Positions 8,709 through 16,830 of a stretch of 64,000 bases of DNA are shown here, piece after piece; the first letter of the stretch is position 1, and every line of letters begins with the position of its first letter. The notes beneath the pieces were generated by a model that was given only the letters and a program-made list of their open reading frames with translations, did not search any database and had not been told where the DNA came from. The position numbers were made by a program, and so were the translations under genes. Source of the stretch: Lachnospiraceae bacterium (GTDB lineage Bacteria > Bacillota > Clostridia > Lachnospirales > Lachnospiraceae); NCBI GenBank assembly GCA_021203465.1, contig JAJQBC010000124.1:1-64000 (forward strand), read 5' to 3'.

Positions 8709-8781
8709 GCTTGCACCACCTCCCAAAGTATTGTAAAATAATACGCAGCAGAAAGCATTTTCACAGGAGAGCTCGATCATG
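8709..8781 (+). repeat. Promoter-leader module, copy 1, ending in an orphan start codon
   Basis: This 73-bp stretch is nearly identical to 10471-10542. It contains TTGCAC (8711-8716), a 17-bp spacer, TAAAAT (8734-8739), a CAGGAG ribosome site and an ATG at 8779. In copy 2 that ATG starts an AAA-ATPase. Here the frame reads only M-E-A-N-C-stop, so the gene that this leader served has been lost or replaced. The AlbA_2 gene 75 bp downstream may now use the promoter. Confidence 0.75.
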
Positions 8782-8855
8782 GAAGCGAATTGCTGATAGA
8801 GGCTGTAAGGAGGAAAAAGTGATTAACAATCCTCCCATAAAAAAGGAAGGCACTT

Positions 8856-10370
8856 ATGGAACTTGAAATTGGAATCGAGGATTTGTTGCGAAAATCCAGA
8901 GTAGAGTCCTCGCGCATTGAATTTAAAGCCGGTTGGAATCCGGATGATATTTATCACAGCGTCTGCGCCGCATTTGCCAATGATTACAATAACGAGGGCG
9001 GCGGATACATTCTTGTGGGTGTTGAGGAGAAAAATGGAGTAGCAGTGCGACCGGTAAAGGGGCTTCCGGAATATATGCTGGATGATATCCAGAAAGAAAT
9101 GATTGGATATAATAATGTCATATCACCGGCATATTTTCCGCGGCTCGCTCCAATGGAAGTGGACGGCAAATGGGTATTGGTAATTATTGCTCGAACGGGG
9201 CAGCAGAGGCCATATAAAGCGCCGGATCATGTTACTGGGAAAAAGGACAAAAAGTATTATTATTACATTCGTTATGGCACAAGCTCTGCTAGGGCAAATC
9301 CGGAGCAGGAGCGAGAGTTGATTGCCATGACAGACCAGACGCCGTTTGACTGTAAAGCAAATCATAAGGCGACATTTGATGATATTTCACCGGTACTTTT
9401 AGAGGATCATTTACGGAAGACCGGAAGCAAACTGGCAAAGCAGGTAAGAGAGCGCGGCGTAGAGGCGATTTTAGAGGAAATGCAGCTGCTTGAGGGACCG
9501 CCGGAGCTTCGCTATATTCAGAATGTAGCTCTGATGATGTTTTGTGAGCATCCTGAGAAGTTTTTCCGTTATACTTATGTGCAGATGACTGTCTTCCCAG
9601 AGGGAAGCATTAAAACCCCAGGTTTGAGTGAAGATTATCCGAATATCATAGGTTCGGTGCCGCAGATGATACAGGCGACGATGGAACGTTTTCGCAATCT
9701 TTTTATCCGCGAAAAGGTTATCAAGGTACCAAACCAGATGGAGTCGCTTCGGATTATGAATTATCCATATCAAGCAATCGAGGAGGCTGTTGTCAACGCA
9801 TTTTATCATCGAGATTATATGTCCAATGAGCCGGTGACGATTGAAATAGAGCCGGATTGCATTAATATTATGAATTTTCCGGGGATAGATCGGTCGATTT
9901 CTAATGATACGATTGCGAAGGGGCAGAGGTTTGTATCGCGTTATTATCGCAACCGTCGCCTGGGAGAATTTTTAAAAGAACTGGATTTGTCAGAAGGTCA
10001 TTCGTCAGGGATTCCTACTATACAGGATGAACTGAAGCGAAACGGTTCCCCAAGAGCAGAATTTTTTACGGATGAGGACAGACGGGCGATGCGGATTCGG
10101 ATACCGATACACCCGGCGTTTTTGGAGGATAAGTCTAAAGAAACGAAAGATGCGGAGAATAAAATTAAAGGTATTGGTCCCAAAACAGAAGAACAGTATG
10201 CGGCAATCCTAAATTTTATGGAAGACAGACAGTGGCATAAGACATCTGAGATTATGGCTTTATTGAGCCTTAAAGAAACAAGAGCAAAACAGCTTATGAA
10301 AGAACTTGTAGCGGCAGATAAGCTTGTAGACAATGGAAAGAATAAGGGAAGACTGTATAAATTAAAATGA
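8856..10370 (+). CDS. AlbA_2 (Schlafen-like) / RecG-C-terminal-like ATP-binding protein
   Basis: 504 residues. The N-terminal 120 residues are an AlbA_2 (Schlafen core) domain: ESSRIEFKAGW near residue 18 and GGGYILVGV near 48. The middle carries the EEAVVNAFYHRDY motif (about 309-321) typical of the HATPase_c_4 domain found in proteins annotated as ATP-dependent DNA helicase RecG-like. A winged helix is likely at the C-terminus (KTSEIMALLSLKETRAKQLMKEL). The family is usually treated as a DNA-binding regulator; the helicase label is historical. Ribosome site AAGGAAGG precedes the ATG. It is in the accessory island, behind the orphan promoter module. Confidence 0.85.
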   Translation: MELEIGIEDLLRKSRVESSRIEFKAGWNPDDIYHSVCAAFANDYNNEGGGYILVGVEEKNGVAVRPVKGLPEYMLDDIQKEMIGYNNVISPAYFPRLAPMEVDGKWVLVIIARTGQQRPYKAPDHVTGKKDKKYYYYIRYGTSSARANPEQERELIAMTDQTPFDCKANHKATFDDISPVLLEDHLRKTGSKLAKQVRERGVEAILEEMQLLEGPPELRYIQNVALMMFCEHPEKFFRYTYVQMTVFPEGSIKTPGLSEDYPNIIGSVPQMIQATMERFRNLFIREKVIKVPNQMESLRIMNYPYQAIEEAVVNAFYHRDYMSNEPVTIEIEPDCINIMNFPGIDRSISNDTIAKGQRFVSRYYRNRRLGEFLKELDLSEGHSSGIPTIQDELKRNGSPRAEFFTDEDRRAMRIRIPIHPAFLEDKSKETKDAENKIKGIGPKTEEQYAAILNFMEDRQWHKTSEIMALLSLKETRAKQLMKELVAADKLVDNGKNKGRLYKLK

Positions 10371-10380
10371 ATTATCGTTA

Positions 10381-10416
10381 AAAAGCGACGATAAAAGCGA
10401 CGATAAAAGCGACGAT
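10381..10416 (+). repeat. Three tandem 12-bp repeats
   Basis: AAAAGCGACGAT is repeated three times without change, 10 bases after the AlbA_2 gene's TGA. A perfect short tandem array of this kind is prone to copy-number change. In one frame it would encode repeats of Ser-Asp-Asp-Lys, so it may once have been the coding tail of the gene upstream, now cut off by a frameshift; that is speculation. Confidence 0.85.
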
Positions 10417-10470
10417 AAAGAAGGGATAAGCATGCTGATGCTTTTTGTCATTCTACAACCCTCACCCAAG

Positions 10471-10542
10471 GCTTGCACCACCTCCCCAAGTATTGTAAAA
10501 TAATACGCAGCAGGAAACATTTCACAGGAGGGCTCGATCATG
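10471..10542 (+). promoter_or_regulatory. Promoter-leader module, copy 2, driving the AAA-ATPase gene
   Basis: TTGCAC (10473-10478), 17-bp spacer and TAAAAT (10496-10501) form a good sigma-A promoter. The 38 bases to the ATG, including CAGGAG, match copy 1 at 8709 almost base for base. Conservation of the leader as well as the promoter suggests that the whole unit moved or duplicated together with its gene family. Confidence 0.7.
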
Positions 10543-12213
10543 CGCAGCTTTAACACGACCGGCAGATGCATACCGTCCAGGCATTACATGGTGAATATTG
10601 ATGAAAAGCTGGCACAGATCAAGGCCATGGTCGATCATGGCAGTTATTTTGTGATCAATCGTGCCAGGCAATATGGCAAGACCACCACACTTGGCTGCCT
10701 TGCGGATGTGTTGAAAGAAGAATATGTCGTTGTCTCTCTGGATTTTCAGAAACTGAGCAATGCGGAGTTTACAGATGAAAAAAGATTCTGCCTTTCCTTT
10801 TCGAAGTTGTTCCTGCGGGCTGTAAAGAATAAAAAGGCAGAAATACAGGGGCTGGATGCCGGAATAATAGAGATCTTGCAAAAAAACGCTGATGCAAGAA
10901 AAATCGAGACTCTGGGGCAGCTGTTTGAGCTTTTAAGCGAGTTGTGCGAGACGGCAGACAGACCGATTGTGCTGATGATTGACGAGGTGGACAGCGCCTC
11001 CAATAATCAGATTTTTCTTGATTTTCTTGCGCAGCTTCGGGGATATTATCTTGACCGTGATCAGGCCGCCGCTTTTCATTCCGTTATTCTGGCAGGAGTG
11101 TATGACATTAAAAATCTAAAATTGAAAATACGCCCGGAGGAGGAGCATAGATTTAATAGTCCATGGAACACTCGCGAAAGCAACGAGGAAAATGAGAGCT
11201 TGCTCTCATTTGACGACTGCTCGCGGGATCAAATGGAGCTTGCTCCATTTGATATAGCCGAAAGCTTTGATGTAGATATGAGCTTCTCTGTTCAGGGAAT
11301 TGCGGGAATGCTTTTTGAATACGAGACAGATCACCATACAGGTATGTCTGTTCTTGAAATTGCGCAGTCTATTTACGATTACACTTCCGGTTATCCGTTT
11401 CTTGTTTCCTGCATATGCAAAACGATGGACACGATGTTCGCATCTGGAATTAGTGATGGATTTGATGTCTGGTCAGAGAGAGGAATTTCCGAGGCCGTAG
11501 GAAAGATTCTAAGGGATCGTTCAACTCTGTTTGACAGCTTCAGTCGCCAGATTGACGAGTATCCAGAAATGCGGGATATGCTGAAAAATATTCTGTTTCA
11601 GGGAAGCCGTTATTCCTACAATCTTTATAATGAGGCAATTAACCTCAGCAGTATGTTTGGTTATATAAAAAACAGTAATGGCAGCGTGGCTGTGTCCAAC
11701 AGGATCTTTGAAATGTGGCTCTACAATCTGTTCCTTTCAGAGGATGAGATGAAGGATGTCACCTATGAAGAGGCGCAGCGTTCTCAAAACCAGTTTATTA
11801 ATAATGGAAAGCTGGACATGGATCTGGTACTTCAAAAATTTGTTGCACATTTTACGGATGTTTACGGACAAAATGATGAGGAGTTTCTGGAAAAGCATGG
11901 CCGGAAGCTGTTTTTGCTCTATCTAAGGCCGATTATCAATGGAACCGGTCACTACTATATAGAGGCCGAAACTCGCGATCGTGATCGAACGGATGTAATT
12001 GTAGATTACCTTGGCCAGCAATTTATTGTTGAGTTGAAGATCTGGCGAGGAGCGAAATATCATGCGGATGGCGAACAGCAGCTGGCGGATTATCTCGATC
12101 AGTACCATCTGACCAAAGGATACCTTCTGGTATTTAGTTTCAGCAAAAGCAAGAAAGTCGGAGTAAAAGAGGTTTCCTGCGGAGGCAAATTGTTGGTAGA
12201 GGCCTTGGTATAG
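10540..12213 (+). CDS. AAA-ATPase with C-terminal PD-(D/E)XK nuclease domain
   Basis: 557 residues. Walker A is of the RQYGKTT type (about residues 43-49) and Walker B is LMIDEVD (about 145-151). The C-terminus has the nuclease signature, D near residue 487 and VELK near 497 (PDDEXK_9-like). Proteins of this form occur in many copies in gut Clostridia and Bacteroidetes; their role is unknown and a defence or mobile origin is often assumed. Residues about 208-240 are an insertion coded by two strong palindromes (11190-11211 and 11228-11253); the family normally runs straight from NSPWN into the following I-A-x-x-F-D-x-D-M segment. The start is fixed by the duplicated leader and CAGGAG site. 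Confidence 0.85.
   Translation: MRSFNTTGRCIPSRHYMVNIDEKLAQIKAMVDHGSYFVINRARQYGKTTTLGCLADVLKEEYVVVSLDFQKLSNAEFTDEKRFCLSFSKLFLRAVKNKKAEIQGLDAGIIEILQKNADARKIETLGQLFELLSELCETADRPIVLMIDEVDSASNNQIFLDFLAQLRGYYLDRDQAAAFHSVILAGVYDIKNLKLKIRPEEEHRFNSPWNTRESNEENESLLSFDDCSRDQMELAPFDIAESFDVDMSFSVQGIAGMLFEYETDHHTGMSVLEIAQSIYDYTSGYPFLVSCICKTMDTMFASGISDGFDVWSERGISEAVGKILRDRSTLFDSFSRQIDEYPEMRDMLKNILFQGSRYSYNLYNEAINLSSMFGYIKNSNGSVAVSNRIFEMWLYNLFLSEDEMKDVTYEEAQRSQNQFINNGKLDMDLVLQKFVAHFTDVYGQNDEEFLEKHGRKLFLLYLRPIINGTGHYYIEAETRDRDRTDVIVDYLGQQFIVELKIWRGAKYHADGEQQLADYLDQYHLTKGYLLVFSFSKSKKVGVKEVSCGGKLLVEALV
11190..11253 (+). repeat. Twin palindromes inserted in frame in a coding sequence
   Basis: The first has arms AAATGAGAGC and GCTCTCATTT around TT (11190-11211). 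The second, 16 bases on, has arms ATCAAATGGAGC and GCTCCATTTGAT around TT (11228-11253). Both share the core GAGC-TT-GCTC. They code for part of an acidic, low-complexity peptide inside the AAA-ATPase without breaking the frame. Confidence 0.85.
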
Positions 12214-12342
12214 AGTCAGGAAGCAAAAATATCATTACTAAAAAATGTGCAGATGCACAAAAACAAGGAATGACATGACAGAGGTTACTACTGTCCTTTA
12301 AAATAAAAACAGCAGGCTATAGCGGAAAAGGAGGCGTGAACC

Positions 12343-14130
12343 ATGGCGGGCACCGAAGAAAAGCGCAGGCTTCCGATAGGCATAGAAAGCTTTCAGGAGC
12401 TTCGTACAGAAGGATTTTATTATATTGACAAAACTTCGCTGATTCGTGACCTACTGAATGCCTGGGGGAAGGTGAATCTCTTTACCCGTCCCCGCCGTTT
12501 TGGAAAGACGCTGAACATGAGCATGCTGAAGGCTTTTTTTGAAATCGGCTGTGATAAAAGCCTCTTTGACGGACTTGCGATTTCAAAGGAAACCGAGCTG
12601 TGTGATGCCTATATGGGAAAATTCCCAGTGATTTCGATTAGCCTGAAAAGCGTCAGCGGTAGAGACTTTGGATCCGCCTGTTCGATCCTGCGCTCGGTTA
12701 TCGGCAGCGAAGCGCTGCGTTTTCAGTTCCTGCTGGATGACGAAAACCTGACCGATAAAGAGAAGGAGCTATACGGCCAGCTGACAAACGTAGATACCGA
12801 GAACACGGAGAGTTTTCTTATGACGGATTCCGTCATGAAGGGAAGCCTGCGAACGCTCTCCTTTCTGCTCCAGAAGCATTATGGCAGCAAGGTAATTATT
12901 CTGATCGACGAGTATGACGTACCGCTGGCAAAGGCTGAGGAAAACGGGTATTATGACGAGATGGTCGACCTGATCCGCGGCATATTCGACCAGGCGCTGA
13001 AGACCAATGAGAGTCTTTATTTTGCGGTGATGACGGGTTGTCTGCGTGTGGCGAAGGAGAGTATCTTTACGGGGCTGAATAATCTCAATGTCCTGTCTAT
13101 TACATCCGTTCGATTTGATGAATATTTCGGCTTCACCGATCAGGAAGTGCAGTCGATGCTGGGTTACTATGGCCTCATGGATAAATACACGGAGATAAAA
13201 GAGTGGTACGATGGCTACCGGTTCGGCAATGTTGATGTGTACTGTCCCTGGGATGTGATCAGTTACTGCTACGAATTGACGTGGGATCGCTCCGCCATGC
13301 CGAAGGATTACTGGTCAAACACCAGTGGAAATGACACGGTACGACATTTCATCGAGAAATCCGACAGGGACTCCACACGAAGCGAGATAGAGGCTCTGAT
13401 CGCGGGCGAGACGGTGACGAAGGAAATCCATGAGGATTTGACCTATAATCGGCTGTATGATTCGATTGACAATATCTGGAGTGTCCTGTTTGCGACCGGT
13501 TATCTGACGCAGCGCGGCAGGCCGGAAGGGAAATGGTATCAGCTTGCGATTCCCAATCGCGAGGTGCGGGACATCTTTACCGAACAGATCATGGCGATGT
13601 TCCGGGAAAACGTCGCAAAAGACGGGGAACGTTTGAATAAGTTCTGCGACGCACTGCAGACGGGCGACGCCGCGGAGGTGGAAAAACAGCTTGGCGCTTA
13701 TCTTTTAAAGACGATCAGTATTCGGGATACTTTTGTGCAAAAGCCTACCAAAGAAAACTTTCCGCCAGGGAAAGCGACCACTAAGGGTTCTAAAAGACAG
13801 AACCCAAGTGTCTGCTTTTACCATGGTATTTTACTCGGCATTCTCGGCTATAAGGACGGCTGGGATGTAAAGTCAAACAGGGAATCCGGCGATGGCTTCA
13901 GCGACATTTGTATTAAGATAGAAGAGGATGACATCGGCATTATTATTGAGATAAAATATGCAGAAAACAGGCAGCTCGACGCGGAGTGCAGGGAAGCGCT
14001 GAGACAGATCGATGAAAAGGCATATGTGAGTGAATTGCAGTCGGATGGATATCACACCATTTACAAATACGGCATTGCCTTTTTTAAAAAGAAATGCCGG
14101 GTGTTGTGCGAGCGGGAGCTATGCATATAA
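12343..14130 (+). CDS. AAA-ATPase-like / PD-(D/E)XK (DUF1703-type) protein
   Basis: 595 residues. The N-terminus has the family hallmark F-x-x-L-R-x-x-x-x-x-Y-I-D-K-T (about 17-31), Walker A RPRRFGKT (about 48-55) and Walker B IILIDEYD (about 185-192). The C-terminal nuclease-like domain shows GDGFSDI (about 516) and IIEIK (about 531-535). It is a distant relative of the gene before it, with the same two-domain plan. Residues about 475-492 are an unusual Lys/Pro/Ser-rich insertion between KENF and YHGILLG, coded by a palindromic stretch at 13771-13818. Ribosome site AAAAGGAGG precedes the ATG. The cellular role is unknown. Confidence 0.85.
   Translation: MAGTEEKRRLPIGIESFQELRTEGFYYIDKTSLIRDLLNAWGKVNLFTRPRRFGKTLNMSMLKAFFEIGCDKSLFDGLAISKETELCDAYMGKFPVISISLKSVSGRDFGSACSILRSVIGSEALRFQFLLDDENLTDKEKELYGQLTNVDTENTESFLMTDSVMKGSLRTLSFLLQKHYGSKVIILIDEYDVPLAKAEENGYYDEMVDLIRGIFDQALKTNESLYFAVMTGCLRVAKESIFTGLNNLNVLSITSVRFDEYFGFTDQEVQSMLGYYGLMDKYTEIKEWYDGYRFGNVDVYCPWDVISYCYELTWDRSAMPKDYWSNTSGNDTVRHFIEKSDRDSTRSEIEALIAGETVTKEIHEDLTYNRLYDSIDNIWSVLFATGYLTQRGRPEGKWYQLAIPNREVRDIFTEQIMAMFRENVAKDGERLNKFCDALQTGDAAEVEKQLGAYLLKTISIRDTFVQKPTKENFPPGKATTKGSKRQNPSVCFYHGILLGILGYKDGWDVKSNRESGDGFSDICIKIEEDDIGIIIEIKYAENRQLDAECREALRQIDEKAYVSELQSDGYHTIYKYGIAFFKKKCRVLCERELCI
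13771..13818 (+). repeat. Imperfect palindrome inserted in frame in a coding sequence
   Basis: An inner stem GGGTTCT (13785-13791) pairs with AGAACCC (13799-13805) over a 7-base loop; an outer, interrupted stem pairs AAAGC and CACT with AGTG and GCTTT. The element lies where the protein family usually has no residues and leaves the frame intact. Confidence 0.7.
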
Positions 14131-14198
14131 GTCTTCCGTCTCTCATACAATGAAGCATGGCCTGCAAGATTTTTGCCATACTTTTTCAGGCGACATGG

Positions 14199-14227
14199 TT
14201 GTCAAAGCGCGGGAAATGGGGTATACT
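14199..14227 (+). promoter_or_regulatory. Strong sigma-A promoter of the 6S RNA candidate
   Basis: TTGTCA (14199-14204), a 17-bp spacer, and TATACT (14222-14227). No convincing protein-coding start follows, and the predicted start site (about 14234) falls at the 5' end of the structured RNA described in the next entry. Confidence 0.7.
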
Positions 14228-14233
14228 GGGTTC

Positions 14234-14427
14234 ATGGATTTCCTGGGGTGTGCGACAGCTCCGTCATTTTGAACCTACATTTACGTTCATGGGATTCCAA
14301 CATTTCAGGCCGGATGTCAAGCCTCCGTCCTTTTGGGACGCCAGTGGAAGGCTGAACGTCTGTTGAGGTTACCCACCTGGCTTTTGGGCTAGGCGTCAAA
14401 ATACGGGGAACGGCACTTTGGGAAACG
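14234..14427 (+). ncRNA. ssrS: Probable 6S RNA (SsrS)
   Basis: A non-coding stretch of about 190 nt, the usual size of 6S RNA, with its own promoter. Its two ends can pair without a break over 13 positions (14239-14251 with 14413-14425, nine Watson-Crick and four G-U). The 5' side begins with TTTCCTGGGGTGTGCG, close to the CCTG-x-GGTGT start of many bacterial 6S RNAs, and the 3' end is GGCACTTTGGGAA. 6S RNA binds sigma-A RNA polymerase by imitating an open promoter and limits transcription in stationary phase. The call is from pairing, size and context only; a covariance model was not run. Confidence 0.65.
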
Positions 14428-14435
14428 TAAGATAC

Positions 14436-14471
14436 CGGGTATCACGGCGCATGCCGCGATACCCGTTTCTT
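14436..14471 (+). terminator. Intrinsic terminator after the 6S RNA candidate
   Basis: Arms CGGGTATC and GATACCCG with an inner CGGC/GCCG and the loop GCAT, followed by TTTCTT. It lies 10 bases after the RNA's closing stem, and inside any reading of spoIID that begins before 14480, which argues that those upstream starts are not used. Confidence 0.8.
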
Positions 14472-14549
14472 ATTCGGGCAGAAAAATGGCTCGAAAAAAG
14501 GCCCACATGGCTGCGGACTCCTGCTCAGCCTGAATTCCGGGAGGGAAAT

Positions 14550-15878
14550 TTGTATCGAGAGACTTTGAAGCGGAAAGCGGCGCTGCTCGTGCTTGCGGGC
14601 GCCTTCCTGCTCTTTTTGATTGCCGGGGAACAGGACAGGTTCGGAGCGGACGGGGAGATGCAGGAGCCTCAGGAGGCCGAACGGCTCGAGATATCCGCCG
14701 ACGATACGGAAGGGGAGGAGCAGGTGCTTCCGCAGGAAAGCTGGTCTCTGCCGGGGGCGGACGCGCAGATCCGGGTGTTGCTGCTCTCGGATAGTGGGAG
14801 CATTTATCATGAGAGCAAGGAGCTGGATCGCGAGTATCCGGGGACGCTTGACTTTTATGAGGAGAACGCGGGCTGGGTGATCGTGAATGAGGTGCCGCTG
14901 GAAGAGTATCTGCGGCTGGTCGTGCCGAGCGAGATGCCATCCGGCTGGGCGGCGGAGGCGTTGAAGGCGCAGGCAGTCTGTGCGCGCACCTACGCGGTCT
15001 GGCAGATGCAGGACTATGCCTATCCGGAGTATGAGGCTCATGTGGACGACAGTACTTCCTATCAGGTCTATGGCAGCATCGACTCCCAGGAGACGACGGA
15101 CGCAGCGGTGGAGGCGACGGCGGGGCAGATCCTGCTCTACGGCGACAGTCCGGTGAAGGCCTATTATTTCGCAACCTCCTGCGGTGTCACGACCGACGAG
15201 AATATCTGGGAGGATGGCGACAGCAGCCTTACGCCCTACATAGCCGGGATCAATGTCGGCGAGTCGGAGCGCGTCCTCGACCTGACGGATGAGGAGACTT
15301 TTGCAAAATTTATCCGCAGCAAGCGGGCGGGCGATCTCGAGATCTCGGAGCCCTGGTATCGCTGGAGCGCGTATGTTTCTTTGGAACAGATCCAGAAAAA
15401 TGTGGAGAAATGGATACAGATACGCTCCGCGAAGTCGGAGCAGGGGATTCTCCTGGAGGACGGAGACGATTATGTGCCGACGACGCGGGAGAGTATCGGT
15501 GCGATCAAAAGAGCGGAGATTATCGGAAGGAATACAGGCGGCGTGGCGCTGGGGCTGCTGCTTGAGGGGACAGAAGGAACGCTGAAGATTCAATATGAGT
15601 ACAATATCCGCCTGATGCTCGGCGTGCCGGGCGGCGCGGTTCACAAGAATGACGGGACGGACGTATCGGGCGGAGACCTGCTGCCGAGCGGTTATTTTGT
15701 GCTGGAGGAAGTCTTCGAGGACGGAGTCTTAAGCGGCTATCAGATATACGGCGGCGGCTACGGCCATGGCGCGGGGATGAGCCAGAACGGCGCGCGCCTG
15801 CTCGCGGAGCAGGGAGCGGACTATGAGGAGATCCTGAACTATTTTTATACGGATGTAAGGCTTGCTATTTTGGAATAG
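14550..15878 (+). CDS. spoIID: SpoIID/LytB-domain protein
   Basis: SpoIID cleaves glycan strands of peptidoglycan as the mother-cell membrane engulfs the forespore. With TTG 14550 as start the protein has 442 residues and begins with a positively charged segment and a hydrophobic helix (about 9-27) that anchors it outside the membrane. Family motifs are VPSEMPSGWAAEALKAQAV (about 125-143) and GGGYGHGAGMSQNGA (about 400-414). A GGGAGGG site lies 5 bases before the TTG. The longer frame from 14418 would run through the preceding terminator hairpin and is rejected. Some LytB relatives act outside sporulation. Confidence 0.8.
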   Translation: MYRETLKRKAALLVLAGAFLLFLIAGEQDRFGADGEMQEPQEAERLEISADDTEGEEQVLPQESWSLPGADAQIRVLLLSDSGSIYHESKELDREYPGTLDFYEENAGWVIVNEVPLEEYLRLVVPSEMPSGWAAEALKAQAVCARTYAVWQMQDYAYPEYEAHVDDSTSYQVYGSIDSQETTDAAVEATAGQILLYGDSPVKAYYFATSCGVTTDENIWEDGDSSLTPYIAGINVGESERVLDLTDEETFAKFIRSKRAGDLEISEPWYRWSAYVSLEQIQKNVEKWIQIRSAKSEQGILLEDGDDYVPTTRESIGAIKRAEIIGRNTGGVALGLLLEGTEGTLKIQYEYNIRLMLGVPGGAVHKNDGTDVSGGDLLPSGYFVLEEVFEDGVLSGYQIYGGGYGHGAGMSQNGARLLAEQGADYEEILNYFYTDVRLAILE

Positions 15879-15996
15879 ACAGGGTATAAATGTAGATAGA
15901 CACTGAATCACAGCCTGACGGTATTCGCTCTGTATCAGAACGGCACCCTGCTGTTGGAGCAATGTGTGAAGTACCGCAGACTGGAGAGTTTATTAT

Positions 15997-16830
15997 ATGA
16001 AGAGACCGAACGGGTTGGTCGGAACAGTGCTGAAGATCAAGCGTGATATGGATGAGAAGCATGTGGGAGCCTATGCGGCGCAGTCCGCGTATTTTATCAT
16101 GCTCTCTTTTCTGCCGCTGATCATCCTGCTCTTGTCGGCGGTTCAGCTTACCGGCATTGAGAAGGCGGAGCTGTATGAGATGATCGAGAGCTTTATCCCC
16201 CTCGGCTTTCAGAGCTGGGTGATGAGCCTGATCGACGAGATGTACAGCCGTGCGATTGCGGCCATCTCCCTGTCGGCATTGATGACGGCCTGGTCGGCAG
16301 GCAAGAGCTTCATGGCACTGAACCGTGGAATGAACTGCATCTGCGGGCGAAAGAACCGATCCTATCTGTTTATGCGGGCGCGCGGTACGCTTTTTTCCCT
16401 GCTGTTTGTTGTGTTGGTGCTGGCCTCGCTGCTGATGGTTGTCTTTGGAAACAGTATCCACGAGCTTGTACTTCTGTATCTACCCTTTATTGCCGTGTTT
16501 ACAAGCCTGGTGCTCTCGTTTCGGCTGGTGCTGATGCTCGGCGCGTTCATCCTTTTCTTTGCGATTATCTACTGGGTGCTTCCGGGACGCGAGCCGGGGG
16601 AAGAGCGGCGATTTATGGAACAGCTACCAGGCGCGATGTTCGCGTCAGTGGCCTGCTACCTCTTTTCCTTTTTCTTTTCCATTTATATCGAGTACAGCAA
16701 TGCTGCCAGCATGTACGGAAGCCTGACCACGATGATCCTCTTTATGATGTGGCTGTATTTCATCATGTACATCGTGCTGATTGGCATAGAAGTCAACCAG
16801 TGGCTGGCGCAGCAAATAAAGGTAGTTTAG
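15997..16830 (+). CDS. YihY/UPF0761 (BrkB/Rbn-type) membrane protein
   Basis: 277 residues with about six hydrophobic helices and the family N-terminus: a basic leader, then GAYAAQSAYFIMLSFLPLIILLL (given here as positions 27-49). Older annotation as ribonuclease BN is not supported for this family; a transport or envelope role is more likely. The last transmembrane helix carries MWLYFIMYIVLIGIEVN, which is also typical. Ribosome site TGGAGAG precedes the ATG. Its TAG stop is followed at once by the ATG of the helicase gene, so the two are coupled. The 118 bases upstream show no feature. Confidence 0.85.
   Translation: MKRPNGLVGTVLKIKRDMDEKHVGAYAAQSAYFIMLSFLPLIILLLSAVQLTGIEKAELYEMIESFIPLGFQSWVMSLIDEMYSRAIAAISLSALMTAWSAGKSFMALNRGMNCICGRKNRSYLFMRARGTLFSLLFVVLVLASLLMVVFGNSIHELVLLYLPFIAVFTSLVLSFRLVLMLGAFILFFAIIYWVLPGREPGEERRFMEQLPGAMFASVACYLFSFFFSIYIEYSNAASMYGSLTTMILFMMWLYFIMYIVLIGIEVNQWLAQQIKVV

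Noticed and set aside
10381-10416. CRISPR array
   Set aside because: The three 12-bp units are directly adjacent, without spacers, and no cas genes are present.
11190-11253. Intrinsic terminator inside the AAA-ATPase gene
   Set aside because: The hairpins are strong but neither is followed by a T run, and the frame continues to complete the nuclease domain.
14418-14549. Upstream starts of spoIID (TTG 14418, ATG 14452)
   Set aside because: They would translate through the closing stem of the 6S candidate and its terminator hairpin; TTG 14550 has a ribosome site and gives a normal signal-anchor.
14442-15644. 400-codon minus-strand open frame over spoIID
   Set aside because: It is the antisense shadow of a clear SpoIID gene, with low-complexity Arg/Leu/His composition and no domain.
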